Of a stretch of DNA of 64,000 nucleotides, positions 36,137 to 48,913 are shown in pieces. The stretch spans positions 1,860,001 through 1,924,000 of the forward strand of contig JBANAY010000004.1 in the NCBI GenBank assembly GCA_037952775.1, read 5' to 3'. Each line of letters opens with the position of its first letter. Positions within the stretch are counted from its first letter, which is position 1. A program made the translations under genes and the position numbers. Source of the DNA: Clonostachys chloroleuca. Its lineage: Eukaryota; Ascomycota; Sordariomycetes; Hypocreales; Bionectriaceae. The notes under the pieces were generated by a model. The model was not told the origin of the DNA and made no database searches. It saw only the letters and a program-made list of their open reading frames with translations.

Positions 36137-38541
36137 TTATGACCCCTCCTCTAATTTCTTCTCGGCGAAGTCCCGCAGCTTGAACTTCTGGATCTTGCCG
36201 CTCGCCGTCTTGGGGTACTCGTCCGTCCAGAAGACATGCTTGGGGACGAGGTGGCCCGAGAGCTTCTCCTTGACCCAGGCGCGGACGTCGGCGCGTGAGA
36301 TGGTGCGGGCGTCCCGGTCGCCGGGGGCGCCGTCGTCACCGTCGATAGTCGTCCAACCCGCGTGGGGGATGACGAAGGCGGCGACGCACTCTCCCAGGCG
36401 GTCGTCGCTTATGCCGACGACGCTGGCCTCCTGGACCCCCGGCATCTTGAAGAGGCAGTTCTCGACCTCGAGGGGGTGGATGTTCTCGCCCCCGCGGATG
36501 ATGAGGTCCTTGATGCGGCCGGTGATCTGGACGAAGCCTTCCTTGTCCATGACGGCCTCGTCGCCCGAGTAGACCCAGATGGTGCCGTCTTCGTCCTTGC
36601 GGACCTCGCTCGTCTTGGCCGGGTCGTTGAAGTAGCCCTTCATGGTGAGGTAGCCCGAGGCTGCGAGCTCGCCGCGCTCGCCGATGGGCATGATGACGCT
36701 GCGGTCGGTGGAGGAGACGATCTTGATCCGGGTGTGAGGCATGGGGGTGCCGACGGAGGAGGTGCGCTGCTCGAGGGGGTCGTTGGGGCGCGTCATGCAG
36801 CTCACGGGGCTGGTCTCGGTCATGCCGTAGCAGATGACGAGGTCCTCCAGGCCGAAGCCGGATTGGATCTTCTCCATGAGGCTGGAGGGAACGCTGCTGC
36901 CGGCGACGATGCCCTTGCGGAGGGTGGTGGGGGTGCCAGCGGCGCCGCGCTCGATCGCCTCGAGGTAGGCGACGAACATGGTCGTGACGCCGTAGAGGCC
37001 GGTGGCCTGGTGATCGACGCACATGCGGACTGTTGCAACGGGGTCGAAGGCCGGGGAGGAGAAGAGGATGGAGGCACCGGTGGTGGCAGTGGCCAGGAAG
37101 CCGAGGACTGAGCCGAAGCAGTGGAACAGTGGAGGGGGAACCACGATCTTGTCGTTGGCGGCGAGGCCCATGCGGTGGGCGATGAAGCGGCCGTTGTTCA
37201 AGATGGAGTGATGACTGAGCATAGCGGCTTTGGGAGCGGAGGTTGTACCGGAAGTAAACTGGATATTGATGGTGTCTGAGGGATCCAGGGGTGAGGACGG
37301 CCTCACTGGAGCGGGTGAGCCGTTGAGGAGGTTTGTGTATGGCGTGAGACAGGGGAAGCGTTCAATATCGAACTGGACATCAGGGTGGTCGGGTCGATTG
37401 TCCAGTACGATGGCTACACGCAGCGATGGAACAGCCTCGCTCTGGATGGTGGAGTTGTCGAGGTCGCCTAGAACGCCCCTGAGGAGGTCCTCATTGCTGC
37501 GGCCTTTGCCGGCCTTGTAAGCCAAGTCGGTCACTGCACCAATGATGAGCATTTCGGCACCGAGGTGCTGAAGACCAGACACGACTTGGCTCGCGGTGAA
37601 GCCCGGGTTAAACGGGACGAGGACGGCGCCGAGCTTGAAGAGAGCGTATGTGAGAATGGTATACTCGGCTGTGTTGCCCAGACTCACGCCAACACGGATA
37701 CCCTTGCGGATGCCATATTGCGCCAGAGAGTTGGCAACCCGGTTGGAGAGCTTATCAAGCTCTGTGTAAGTGAGGGTAGTCTCATGGGGAGTGTCCTTGG
37801 AGGTGGCTGCGATGGGAGAACGGGCCACAACAGCAGGGCGGTTCCCCCAGACAGCTACGACAGACGCAAAGTGGTCTGGGATCGTGCCATGGAATAGTGG
37901 GAGCTAGGAAAGGAGTTTAGCATAAGGTCAAGCAGATGGAGTATTAAGGTGGTAGGCATAGACTCAATTGAGCTTCAGTGAGGAGGGAGAAATTGTTTAC
38001 TGACATCGACGGGCCCGTCACGATAACTTAGCTCCCCTGACTGAGAAGATGGAGCTTCCGCCTGAGTGTGATATGCTCGAGGCCTAGCAGCTGTTCCCCA
38101 CGTTGTGATATCAAGGTCAAGGGCCGCGGGGTTGACGTGTGAAGTAACGGTCTGCGACATTGTGTACGCTGCTGGTAACGACAAAACCGACGATCTGATT
38201 CTTGTCTTGGTGACTGAAGTGCGATTCTTGCTGGAGGCTGGGAGTGCAGAGGCAGCAGTAGAACCAGAGTTAGACACCAACACAGATGAAGCTAGAGGCT
38301 GCCGAGAACTGCCATGGAAGGAACAGTAGGTACAACAATTAGACTTCGTGCTCTTCTTAGACAACCAGCGGCTGTCCTGCCCCTTCGACCCAGAAGGGGG
38401 TCGGCAGCTAGAAGTAGGCCATGCCGGGCGGAATGCATTGGACCCAGGGCGCGCGAAGGGCGACTGGAATGAGGTCGGCAGGCTCGACAGGCGTGGGCCA
38501 ATCCTGCTAGACCAAGGCAGTTGACGCATCGGTAATGGCAT
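36137..38541 (-). CDS. Acyl-CoA synthetase, probably mitochondrial
   Basis: Model complement(join(36137..37903,38005..38541)), about 767 aa. The intron has donor GTCAGT and is phase 0, giving DGPVDLPLFHGTIPDHF. Adenylate-forming enzyme: P-loop FTSGTTSAPK (about residues 395–404), YGMTETSP, YSGDEAVMDKEGF, GRIKDLIIRGGENI, and the catalytic lysine in PKTASGKIQKFKLRDF. It resembles the ACSF2-like medium-chain class. There is no SKL-type C-terminus. The first 150 residues are basic, Ser-rich and poor in acids, as in a mitochondrial presequence but unusually long, so a later Met (in the MSQTVTSHV stretch) could be the real start. The P-loop has S and A where most family members have G. C-terminal codons are strongly GC-biased. 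Long antisense frames here are shadows. Confidence 0.88.
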
Positions 38542-40514
38542 GTCTGTCCGACTGTATGAACCCTGTGCATCTGCTACATTGCCTGCTGTCGGGGTTGAGG
38601 CTGGTGGGTTGTCGTCTCTCCAATGAGAGGCGTAGGAGCGGCGAGATTATAACCTCCGGGAATGAGACACGCAGATGACATATGAAAGGAAGGGCCGGAT
38701 CCGATAAACACAATGAGAGGGGAGAGGGGAGAGAGAGTTGGGATAGCGTGTGAGGATCAATGGAGAAGATTGTCCTTTTCTCTGGCTGCCTAGGCCCCTC
38801 TTGCCGTGTCCGCCTGCGTGCCTCGCCTGCCCTCGGTTTGCCAGTATTGGAGCCATTCCCCCGCGGTTGGCATTTCTGGGCGCGTGCATGCGCATACCGG
38901 CGGCTGATCGCATCCGTGGGTGAAATGGATGCCGTGTGAGTGAGGTGTGTGTGGCTCGTAGAATTCACCCCCTGGAGACAATCCGGGGCAGAACCCACCC
39001 GGAGCACTGTAACTGGCCTAGCTGGGCACTGTCCAGTGAGGGGTCGGCACTCTAGCGGGAGCTGGAGAGCTGTAGCTTCCAATGGACAGCTCCCTTTAGG
39101 CAGCTGGGGGGTCACAGCTGCTAAGCTCCAGCGGGGTTCCATTCAAATTGGCTGCCATTCCACCCCCAACCGGATCCGTTTTGGTGCTCGCTCTTTGCTA
39201 ATGGCAGGCGGGTGAAGATCGAGCATCTCCGCGTGCATCTGATCGGATCTCAATGCATACTACCTACACTACCTGTGCTTTCCCGCGCGGTGCTTTGGCC
39301 TGCCCAGATGCTGCTGGTAATTGTCGGCTTTGCCCTAGCACCGGGAAGAGGCACCTCGCAGACACAGCCAATTGTAGCACTTCGACGTTATCACACAACA
39401 GATGAGTAAATTTTGGTGTAGTCACCGGCTGGAGCTATCTCGGGTTTCCCTTCACCACTTTGCCCTTGCGATTCGAGGAGAAAGCACCATTCAGTTGCTC
39501 AGGATAAGCGGTGGGAAATCATCGCGTGTCCGATGTCTTAGCCCATCAACCAATGGAGAGGCATATCGTATCTACCTAGGCCGTAAGCTGTAGAAGAACT
39601 GCGAATTACTTAATGTTTGATGTAGGAATTGACACATCAAATCTGATGGCTCGTTGGAAATGGTTAAGATAAGAGGCAAGAGAGAAGGCTGGGACATTAG
39701 AGGGTATGTAGTATTAGTAGGTTCGGAACAAAATCTGGCAGGTTATCGCCCTGCCTATCAATTTCTATGTCACACAGATGACTACACAGTCTTTCTAAGA
39801 ATCATACCCATTCGTTTTCATAAGCCCGCGGATAATCTTCATACGGTGAGTGTTTCGGATGCAACTTTGAGACAATAATCCTAGAATAGCGAGGTGGGCT
39901 AGCCAAATTCGCTACGGAACACTCAATGTTCAATATATATGGCTATCGTAGTCACGCCATGCCGAATGGGTAAAAAGCATGCCTATTTGCACTGGCAATG
40001 TGAAGAGTTGCGCATGGCCAGTCTTGACTTAATATACCTTGTCTATCATGTTTGCTGGAATGCAGAAACGAGTCTAATATGTGATACTCTGCCTAGGTAC
40101 AGTACGGCACTCTTTTTTGCCCGGTTCTAACTCCATTCTCCTACTGTTGAACCCACATGTTATAAACACAATATTGAATGGGAATAACGCCATAGCAAAA
40201 TATAACATCCGGCAGAAACCCGCCATGCAAGCTCTTCTCTCCTGCTACCCCCTCTCGTAGGCTCGCTACGATGGCTGGGCAGTAGGAACGGGTCAAGGCC
40301 GGCGAGATTGTAGTATATACAGTATAATTTAATGTCGTGATTCAAAGGCAATTGAGGGTATCATCAACGTTGCTGTGCCTTTCTAGGATCTCGATCGAAG
40401 CGGATTGTGTCCTCTTCGTTTGTCGAGTTTTATGTCTATGGGGTGTGTGGTGTAGTTGCGTTGTAAAGCATTTGCCAGGTCGCGGGGACTAGGCAAAGAG
40501 GAGCTGGCAGGTGA
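38542..40514. other. 2-kb gene-poor spacer
   Basis: Upstream of the acyl-CoA synthetase and downstream of OCH1. Short frames only, nothing recognised on either strand. Confidence 0.4.
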
Positions 40515-41721
40515 TCAAGTGGTTTTCGTTTCACCGATATGACGTTCGCTCTCCGGTTTCCATGTGCCTGTATTCACAAGTCAGTCATCATTATTTCCTT
40601 CTATATCCCCTCTTGATCAGAAACTCACCTTCGAACTCGTGCTTGACAAACGCCATAGGATCATCTGTCTCTCCTGCACCCATCTGCCCCACGCCTGGTG
40701 AGAAGCTGGTGATTGGGAGGACAACGACATCGCCCACGCGCTTGCTGGCAGTCATGCCCGTGAAGTTGCGGTAGTCAATGGTCCCCTTGCTCTGCGACAT
40801 GTCGAAGAATCGCCCGTCGTTGAAGTAGTCCATGATGGTGTCAGTCCAGATAGCAGGGCCAGTCAGACCCACGACGTCGTTGCTAACGAACTTGGCCAGC
40901 TTGCCGGCGCGCTTGAGCTCGAGAACCTCCTTGGTGATGCGGGCGATGACGTCCCGCAGCGCAGGGTGGCCGGGCTTGCTCTGGATCGTCCACTGGCAGA
41001 ATTGGATGCGACGGCTGTACCAATCGGCCCAGTCCGGGCGGTCGGGATCCGCCTCGATGCCAATGACAAGACCGACCGTGTCGCGGGCGACCTGTTCAGG
41101 CAGCCACTCTGAAGCGCTCTTGATGGCGTAAGTATCGATATCGGAATAGATGCCTCCGCGGGCATATAGGATGAGGTAACGGAACAAGTCGGCTTTCAGG
41201 ACGGGCAGAGGTAGCGCAGAGTAGGCCTCGAGGACCTCGGGTACGGACGCGTAGAGGAGGCGCAGCAGATCGCGGGCGACGTCGTCATTGATGACCTCGT
41301 GGATGAAGCCCGGGTGCTGGTCGGACCACGACGACTCCTGCTCGCGAAACTCAAAGCCCTCGTCGGCGGGTGTGGACTTCCATGTCTGCCAGATGTAGGC
41401 AGGGAACTTGAGGGTGACGTCGTAAGGGTAGGCGTAGGCAAGCTTGTCGTAGGTAGACATGTGAGACATGTCGTTCATTGGCTTCTGAGGCGTTCGAATG
41501 GCCGCGGGCCGTTTCGAGGAAACGCCTGCGACGACTGCTGCGCCGTCGCCAGAGATATCCTGGCTGCCTGGCTTTTCGCTTACGGGTTTTTGTGTGTCTG
41601 AATCTGAGGTTCTGGAGGTCGTACTCGTGGCTGTCGTGGTGTCGTGGGATGATCTCGATATCAGAAAGAAAACGACGAGGATGAAACAGGCCGCGACAAG
41701 CGCGCGACGCGAATTCAACAT
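40515..41721 (-). CDS. OCH1: Initiation-specific alpha-1,6-mannosyltransferase (Och1, GT32)
   Basis: Model complement(join(40515..40567,40629..41721)), 381 aa. Type II Golgi membrane protein: short N-terminus, helix about residues 7–22, then a Ser/Thr-rich stem. The GT32 domain has IPAYIWQTWK-like FPAYIWQTWKS, the DxD motif at D194–D196 (GGIYSDIDTYAIK) that binds Mn and GDP-mannose, and FCQWTIQSKPGHPAL. The second exon supplies GTWKPESERHIGE, the usual C-terminal end of this family; without splicing the frame stops early. The enzyme adds the first alpha-1,6-mannose to N-glycan cores in the early Golgi. Confidence 0.92.
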
Positions 41722-43951
41722 TGTCGAAGAATTGGGATTCTCTCTTGGAGAATTAAAAGGATAGAGAAAACTTGTCGTTCAAAGGAGGGTGAAGAAACGA
41801 AGGGGGAAGCCGGGCGGTGTGGTGGAGGGAGAAAGGAGAAGACGCTATGAACCCATCGAGGAACAGGAGGCGTTTGAGGAGGGAGTCAATTGCGTGATAC
41901 TGACGGGCGGTGGGAAGAAGGTTTGGTCCTGGTTTAGTCGGGCGTGACAAGCGTCAATGCCGCCGGCAAGAAAGGTAAAGGGACAGGCAAAGAAAGAAAA
42001 AGAGTAAATTAAGAGAAAAACGAAGAATAGGGGGAGGGGTGGTTAAGGGCTGAGGTGGAAAAAAAAGATGATGCCGCAGATAGTTGTCATTAATCTGCCA
42101 GAACTATGGGGTCTTTGGAGTTTGATAGATGCTAGTTCTTGCAGCGCAACTGGACCCGCAATCTGGTCGCCAACGAACAGGGGTTGTGGCCTGCAGGACC
42201 AGGAAGACCCAGCAGGGTATTATAGTATTCTAGGGTCTCTGTCGCCTGGATGGGCTACGTCGTCGGTGGATGTCAATCAGTCGAGTAGGAGTGGCCACGG
42301 GCGTTTGGGGTTGGTTCGGGTGCGTTGTGGGGGTGTTTCGTGTTCTTTTTGGCGCAGTCGGAACGAGCCAGTGCCGAGTTGAGGCGCTGTGCTTTGGCAA
42401 GCCGCATCTCGTAAGAAAAAAATGGCCGGTTACCCATCGAGCTAACGGAAGTTGTCGATGCGTTGTCGTATAATAAATCGTTAATGGGTTAGTAGTTCAG
42501 CAGCAGTATAGGAATGCGTGGATGAGGTTTTGGGGGACCCGCCGACGCCCCAGGAGTAGCTGGTACCTCGCTGTAGTGGGCTTCTGGGTTTGTCACCAGG
42601 TCCCTGCCGCTGAAGCACAGCGTACCCAGTACCTCATATAGGTGCCTGCCGCCTGAACATTAGGTGGTAGTGTCGCTGTAGCGTCTCTACTTGAGGCGAG
42701 ACATGGAGATTCTTGAATCATCACTGCCATGTGCGCTTCTCGCAGAGATCGATCCGTCACTTGCTGCTTGCGGTAGGTCTGTTCGCTGGTTGAACACCTG
42801 AAACACACCCGACATGTCCAAACATCCCTTCTCATGTGCAAGACTGATCCTGCCGTACCCATCCCGGGCCTCCATTGTGCCATCTACTCGACGGACATGC
42901 TGCCCACAGCCACTACGTGCTACGTATGCCAACTGATAATGGATGGATGATTACGCAATTTCTCTTGCTAGGGCAGGCCGTTGTAGGATGCAATCGAAAT
43001 TTTGGCTGCATTTGGATCCGGCCCCAGTCTTTAGCGGGCTCCATTGAGAGGCCCCGGCACCGATGCCAATACCAGCACGAGCTCATGGTTCTAGGCTCTT
43101 GGCTCCCAGCGCCTTGCCAGGCTGTTCAATCTTGGCTTCGGTTTAGCAAGCAGGGAGTAACAGACGAGGTACGCTGCCTTGGTTAGCTAGGTCGTTTCCA
43201 GCGGGATGATATCACATACGACACCTCCGGCAGTTCGGATGTCAGATCGTCAGGCAATAGAGAATAATACTACACTGACTGCATATAGGAGCCCTAATAA
43301 TACCCTCCTACGCGTCCTCTGCTTAGACTCTGCCGCTGATAAGACGGACGCAACGAACGGCAGCCACCATGACCTGGGTTGGATCTTGCTGTGGAAGCAA
43401 CCCTTGCTTGATCATGGGCAGGGGTACAGACGGAACCAGGCAAATCGACATGCTTGAGATACTGATAAGCATTTCAAATATGAAGGCCACTGTTCTTTTG
43501 CCATACAAACTTTGTCCTTTAATTGATTGGCCCACCCCTCAGATTCGGGTCTGGACTGGGTTTGCTTGTCTTTCGCATCGCTCGCTTGCCATATTGACTT
43601 ACTTGCCATACTATCTATCTATCAATCATGTGTCTTACACTCTGGGTTGCACCGGCCAGCCGTTCTGAAGTAGATCTTCGGCTTGGCTCTTTGGCCTTTA
43701 CTGCATGGTGGTGAGACGGCTCCCAGCGCTGATCATCAAGTATTCATGCAATTAGACGCATTCCAACTTGGTGTTACCCCAAAAGAAAGGCATTGTTCAT
43801 GTATTTGCTCCGGTTTCTCCCAATTATCTACCTGACTCTTTGCCCTTCTCCGCCATAGAATAAGAAGTGAACCCTTTGCTTCGACATCACCTCTAATACA
43901 AACAAAATTGTTCTATGCGTCTAGTATTCATCAAGGAGACAGTCCTGTGCA
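41722..43951. other. 2.2-kb gene-poor spacer
   Basis: OCH1 promoter side followed by sequence with no recognisable coding content. It marks the change from housekeeping genes to accessory DNA. Confidence 0.4.
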
Positions 43952-46148
43952 ATGAGTCCCACCAATCCTAATCGCCCTCATCCACTCTCACAACTCTCCG
44001 AGGCTGAATTCCAATGTGCTTGTGACATCATCGTGGGCATTCATGGGCCAGTCACATCTCTGTTCTTTCGGTCTATATATGCGAGAGAACCAGACAAGGC
44101 CAGCTTGGTCCCCTTCCTTGAGGCTGAACATGCCGCTACCCTGACCGAGGACACTGAGCATCCCCCGAGGCTTGCTCAGGTCGAGTACGACATCATTAGA
44201 TCCACTGAGCATGAGCATATTCGCTCCGTTGTTAACCTCGAGACGGAACAGCTTGTCTCTTCCGACTCAGCTGAAAAATTGTTCAAGCCGTCATTTCCTC
44301 AGTATTAAACATCCGCCTCCTGTGTCGAAATTTAGTATCACCAGCGATCCTTGGCCATACGGAGGCCCGGACGAGTTAGACAGCCCGAGGTATATGCAAG
44401 GCCTGGTCTTTGCCAGGGATTGCTCGCATAATAATCTGGACGCCAATCACTACGCATATCCAATCCCCATCACTCCCGTGCTGGATTGGGTCACAAAGAA
44501 GCTGGTTAGAGTAGACCGTCTGGCCACTGGCGGAGCCGAGGACGGCCTCGAGCCACATTCTCGGTCGGAAGCACCCAGAGTGCTGTTTGAGAGGAACAGG
44601 TCGGCCGACTACGTGCCGGAACTCCTTGATTGCCCGCTGCGCCAGGACCTGAGGCCCATTCACATTCCTCAACCCGAGGGCGCCTCCTTCTCCGTGCACT
44701 CTGACGGTCTCGTGGAGTGGCAGAAGTGGCGATTCCGACTCAGTTTCACCCCCCGCGAGGGTGCCGTCCTGCACGACATCTGCTATGATAACCGTCGCAT
44801 CCTTTACCGTCTTAGCTACAGCGAGCTCACCGTCCCGTATGGCGACCCCCGTCCCCCGTACCATCGCAAGCAAGCATTTGACTTTGGCGACGGTGGTGCA
44901 GGACGAGCCGCGAACAGTCTGGAGCTGGGATGTGACTGTCTAGGGGCGATTTACTATCTCGACTCGTTCCTTGCGGCAGCAGATGGGTCGCTGACGCCCG
45001 CCAAATCCGTCGTCTGTCTTCATGAGCAGGACAATGGCATCCTCTGGAAGCACACCAACTACAGGACGAGCCGGGGTGTGGTTGCCCGGCTGCGTGAGCT
45101 CGTTGTGCAGTTCGTCGTCACCCTGGCCAACTACGAGTACATATTCGCCTTCAAGTTCGATCTCGCAGGAAGCATCACTATCGAGACAAGGGCCACCGGC
45201 ATCATGAGCGTGGTCCCCATCGACGAGGGTAAATCAAGCAAGTACGGCAACGTCGTCGCGCCTGGCATACTGGCGCAGAACCATCAGCACATCTTCGCCG
45301 TGCGGATTGATCCAGCGGTGGATTCGTATCGGGCCGGGGATACCCAAGTCGTCGTTGAAGAGACCCATGGGCGCAAGATGGAACCCCGGACGAGCCCGCA
45401 TGGGAACTACTACGAAGTGCAGCGGCGAGTGGTTGGGAGGGCGTAGTGGATTGACTCGGAGCCGCGAATAAACAGGATAGTGAAGTTAGAGAATAGTACG
45501 AGGAAGAATGTGTTTTCCGGGAGGAATGTGGGTTATAAGGTCGTTTCGCCAGCTACACAGCTGATGCTCGCGGACGAGGAGAGCATCTTGGCAAAGAGGG
45601 CACCCTTTGCCAAGCACGATTTCTGGGTGACGGGATACAGAGATGGCGAGTTTTGGGCTGCCGGCGAGTTCACCAACCAGAGCAGGGAGGAGAAAGGCGG
45701 TGTTGGAGACATGGTGGCGCGAGGAGACTGGTTCACGAGCCTTGAGCCTGATGAGGAGGAGGCCCAAGGAGAAGCGGCTCAGAAGGCCGGTCCGGTTGTG
45801 TGGAGCGTGTTCGGATTTACGCACAACCCTCGTGTTGAAGACTGGCCTGTCATGTAAGTTTGACGAGATGAGAGTGTGGCCGTTATTGAGATACAAGTTG
45901 ACTGACGTGTATACAGGCATGTTGAGATCCACCAAATGCATCTTCGACCAGCAGATTTCTTTCCTTCCAACCCAGCACTTGACGTTCCTTCTATGAGGAA
46001 CAATATGAGTGTTCTAGTTCCATGCTGCGATAATGGAACTGCTAAACAGGAGCCCAAGACCGGGGCTGTTCAAGGAGTCCCTCTTAGTCACTTGCAAGGT
46101 ACCGGGCCAGATGTCAATCCCAAGGAGGCTGGCGCCAGTGTGAAGTAA
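43952..46148 (+). pseudogene. Primary (copper) amine oxidase, disrupted
   Basis: The N-terminal part (from 43952, PLSQLSEAEFQ) reads as the CuAO N2 domain up to LVSSDS near 44270. The frame then changes near an A5 run, apparently with lost codons, and the protein resumes in another frame at DPWPYGGPDE (about 44345). From there the catalytic domain is well kept: acidic base region YYLDSF, the topaquinone site NYEY (Tyr codon about 45132–45134), copper ligands in HQHIF (about 45282) and THNPRVEDWPVM (about 45822). An in-frame TAG at 45444–45446 interrupts it, after which the same frame continues (WIDSEPRINRIVKLEN). The last intron (donor GTAAGT, about 45854) is still well formed and restores VMHVEI. 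Frame damage plus a stop make it a recent pseudogene, unless the assembly is wrong next to the nearby gap. Confidence 0.85.
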
Positions 46149-46478
46149 TAGGACCGAGACCAAGAGGATATCACGGGGAGGCTGAGCCGAGCGTTGATGG
46201 GGCTGTTGCGAAGGAAGGGTGACTTCAAGAATCTCTAGTTAAGTTTGTTTGACAAGCACTGACTGAAATTTTCATGGTGCGAAGTGACATGATATATGCT
46301 ACCAACGTAGTTTATAATGGCTAATATTGGACCAAGAAACTGCCTATTGAGTTCATTTACCTCCAACGGAAAAAAAATCAGACGCAACAGGGGCAAAAAA
46401 CATATAACAGCAGGTATTCGCTGGTCGTCACCGACCCAACTACTAATCCGCCCCTCATCCGTTTAACTAGGCGAGAGC
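46149..46478. other. Flank up to assembly gap
   Basis: AT-leaning sequence with no gene seen. Confidence 0.4.
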
Positions 46479-46578
46479 NNNNNNNNNNNNNNNNNNNNNN
46501 NNNNNNNNNNNNNNNNNNNNNNNNNNNNNNNNNNNNNNNNNNNNNNNNNNNNNNNNNNNNNNNNNNNNNNNNNNNNNN
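46479..46578. other. Assembly gap of 100 N
   Basis: Exactly 100 undetermined bases, a conventional length for a gap of unknown size between contigs. Order and orientation of the two sides rest on scaffolding. Confidence 0.98.
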
Positions 46579-47405
46579 CCTGTGCGCAGAAAATATTTCC
46601 CCGCCTTCATAAAAGCGGAAGATGGCTTTGGAGTTCTTGCATGGCGACTCAACTTTTAAGCGAGCGAAACGAGATGGGAAATACGACGATTCGAAATAGC
46701 AGTCTCAGCGACATCAGTCTTAATCAGAGTTGTTGGGCCAAATAAACTTGACTGTACCCAAATATCTCACGACTCACTGGTCCATTGGCCGTCCACCTGC
46801 TCTGCGTCTTGATTGTCCTCACAAGGATAAAGCATGATCTGTGACCCTCAATTGCGAAGTCATTATAGCATTTCTAATTTCCTCTCGTCCTGGCCATGCA
46901 TACCTAATAACACAAGAAGCAACCAAGAAGAAGCGTCCGAAACTCGTGCGCTAAGTAGAAATTACTATTGTAGCTACTCACGAGATAGATATTTTTGGAC
47001 AGCGGGGAAGCTAGACAGAGGATCCTTTTGAGTTGAAAGCCAATTACAGACTGATAGCAAGCCATTATTCTATCTAAATGGCCGTAGAATCCTCCCCATT
47101 GCTATTCTTAATGTGTTGAGGGCCACTAGGATCGTTCGGCTCGCGATGAGCGTCGCCCCTCGCTCTGTCGTTCCTGTCAGCTCTCGCGCTACTCCCTCCA
47201 TATCCCTAGGCGATCCCATATTGATCTCGTCGTGCGGGCGGATCATGACATGAAGTGCAAACCAGTCTAGTTGCTGGATGTAACGGCATAAAAGACTGGC
47301 TTGTAGCCATCCCGCAAGCTCTGCGGAATCCTTAGTCACGCGAGACTGCCGGAATCAAGTTGAATCGTCTAAGCATGGGATTCATGGCCCGTAGTTATGC
47401 GGTGT
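46579..47405. other. Unassigned accessory sequence
   Basis: A minus-strand frame (47070–47339, 89 codons) and a plus-strand frame (46834–47031) have no recognisable domains. Confidence 0.35.
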
Positions 47406-47774
47406 TCATCGCAGGGTCAGGGCGATTAGAGCGCCGGATATCAAGATAACGTGAGCTGATACCGCGCTGTCGGTGACGATATCTCCGGTAAAGCCAATTG
47501 AGAGGAAGAAGACTGAAAATAAAAGCCCCAGCCGGCGGGTCGGGCGGGGCACGAGCAATGAGACCAGCACGACGTTGATTGAGAGGAGCAGAGAGTTGAG
47601 TGTGCCGGTCGTCACCCCTAAGAACCATAAGAGTTTCTCATTCAGAGGCTCTAGTGAGGCTTCGACCATCTGCGCAAAGGCTGGAGTGAGTTTGTCCGTT
47701 ACGTGCGCTTGGGCACACATACCGAAGAAGGCTGCCAGTGCAAAGGCCAGCGCATCACTGATATTAACTGCCAT
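47406..47774 (-). CDS. Small four-helix membrane protein, unknown
   Basis: About 122 aa if started at the Met in MAVNISDALAFALAAFF; a Met 12 codons upstream is also in frame. Four hydrophobic segments of about 20 residues are separated by short polar loops (EPLNEKLL, VPRPTRRLG). The pattern resembles small membrane proteins seen beside secondary-metabolism genes, but I do not recognise the family. No intron needed, although a longer spliced gene is possible. It lies amid decayed genes, so expression is doubtful. Confidence 0.45.
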   Translation of the reverse strand: MAVNISDALAFALAAFFGMCAQAHVTDKLTPAFAQMVEASLEPLNEKLLWFLGVTTGTLNSLLLSINVVLVSLLVPRPTRRLGLLFSVFFLSIGFTGDIVTDSAVSAHVILISGALIALTLR

Positions 47775-48060
47775 CTTATAGAAAATATAGATACAATACT
47801 CTTGCGACACTGGAATTTTGAGGTTCCATGCATGCAGGCGCTAGAGGGGTGGAAGAGGTGACTTTACGAAATGGGGTCCTATATAGTAGTCACAAGTTCG
47901 GTTGCTGGATGGTTACGCGGTGCAATTTCGTGTCCACGAGCCGAGACTCGGATTGGTAATCAGTGGAATCTCTGAATCACAGAGCCTCGATTCTTGCGCA
48001 GACTCCTGGCGCCGCCAATATGAGTGGCCGGCTCGGACTTTGGCTCGGACTCATGTGGCT

Positions 48061-48261
48061 TCATCTTCTCAATATCTGCCCTGCGAAGCAGAAGAGTGGA
48101 TTTTTGCGACTGCGGACGCGGTGCACGGTACTGACAAAACGGTCGTTGGTGGCCCGTTCCAGGAAGTCGCCCACGTTGACCACCAGGCTTCCCACCACGG
48201 GACGACGCTGGCGATGATATTGTCGCACTAGCCGACAATAACTTAATGAGCGACCGGGCAA
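48061..48261 (-). pseudogene. 2OG-Fe(II) oxygenase fragment
   Basis: The stretch GSLVVNVGDFLERATNDRF followed by VSTVHRV is the C-terminal core of isopenicillin-N-synthase-like dioxygenases, where the second metal His and the RxS co-substrate motif would follow. Only about 35 residues remain. The upstream HxD half and the RxS end are absent or unreadable. A minus-strand frame just upstream (AGQGWRSLARSLIKLLSA) may be another decayed piece. Confidence 0.6.
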
Positions 48262-48913
48262 GGGAGCGCCAGCCTTGCCCAGCTTCCTCCACGTCGCGGA
48301 TGGTGCCTATCACTCGGGGTTTTTTTTTTGGATAAAAGAGATGTGCGAGAACGCAGCCCACGTGCTGCAGATAAATGGCATTGTATTTGCACGCTCGACT
48401 AATCGAATTTACTACTGTAAACCACAAGAAACGCAACCATTGAACTCTTGTACGCATTCAACACAGCAGTCGCTAGGCTGTGCTTGTAATGCCAGCCAAT
48501 CTACATAGACCGGAGAGCTACGCTAAAGACGACACGACGCGGCGGACGGCACCCCTACAGCACGTCGATTATTTTTCTAGTGAGTGGAAGGAAGAGGACA
48601 TCTGGTTATCATGGAAGTTGGTTGTGTCCCAGCGAGGCCTATGGAGTCAGGTCTTGACAAGCAGCAATAGGTCTGCTTTCGGATCATCATGGCCAGGAAT
48701 GGCGCATTCTTGAGCGATGGAAGCATAGCCTAGACGAAACCGTTCGTCATTGGCTGCATGAACCCAAACCGCCAAGGTGCCAGAGCGAGAATTCAGTCCG
48801 GCCGCACAGAGCGGCATCCAAGATACTGCGGGTGCGGGAGAACGGCTTTCAGTCACCGTTCCAAACGGTGGCGATTGTATTCAATTCCAAAGCACTGGGA
48901 GTAATGGAGACCA
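48262..48913. other. Unassigned accessory sequence
   Basis: Short frames only; nothing recognised apart from the possible oxygenase remnant noted for the preceding feature. Confidence 0.3.

Noticed and set aside
36362..37111. 249-codon plus-strand frame rich in Ala, Gly and Asp
   Set aside because: Lies antisense to the acyl-CoA synthetase in very GC-rich codons. Its composition is that of a shadow frame and it has no motif.
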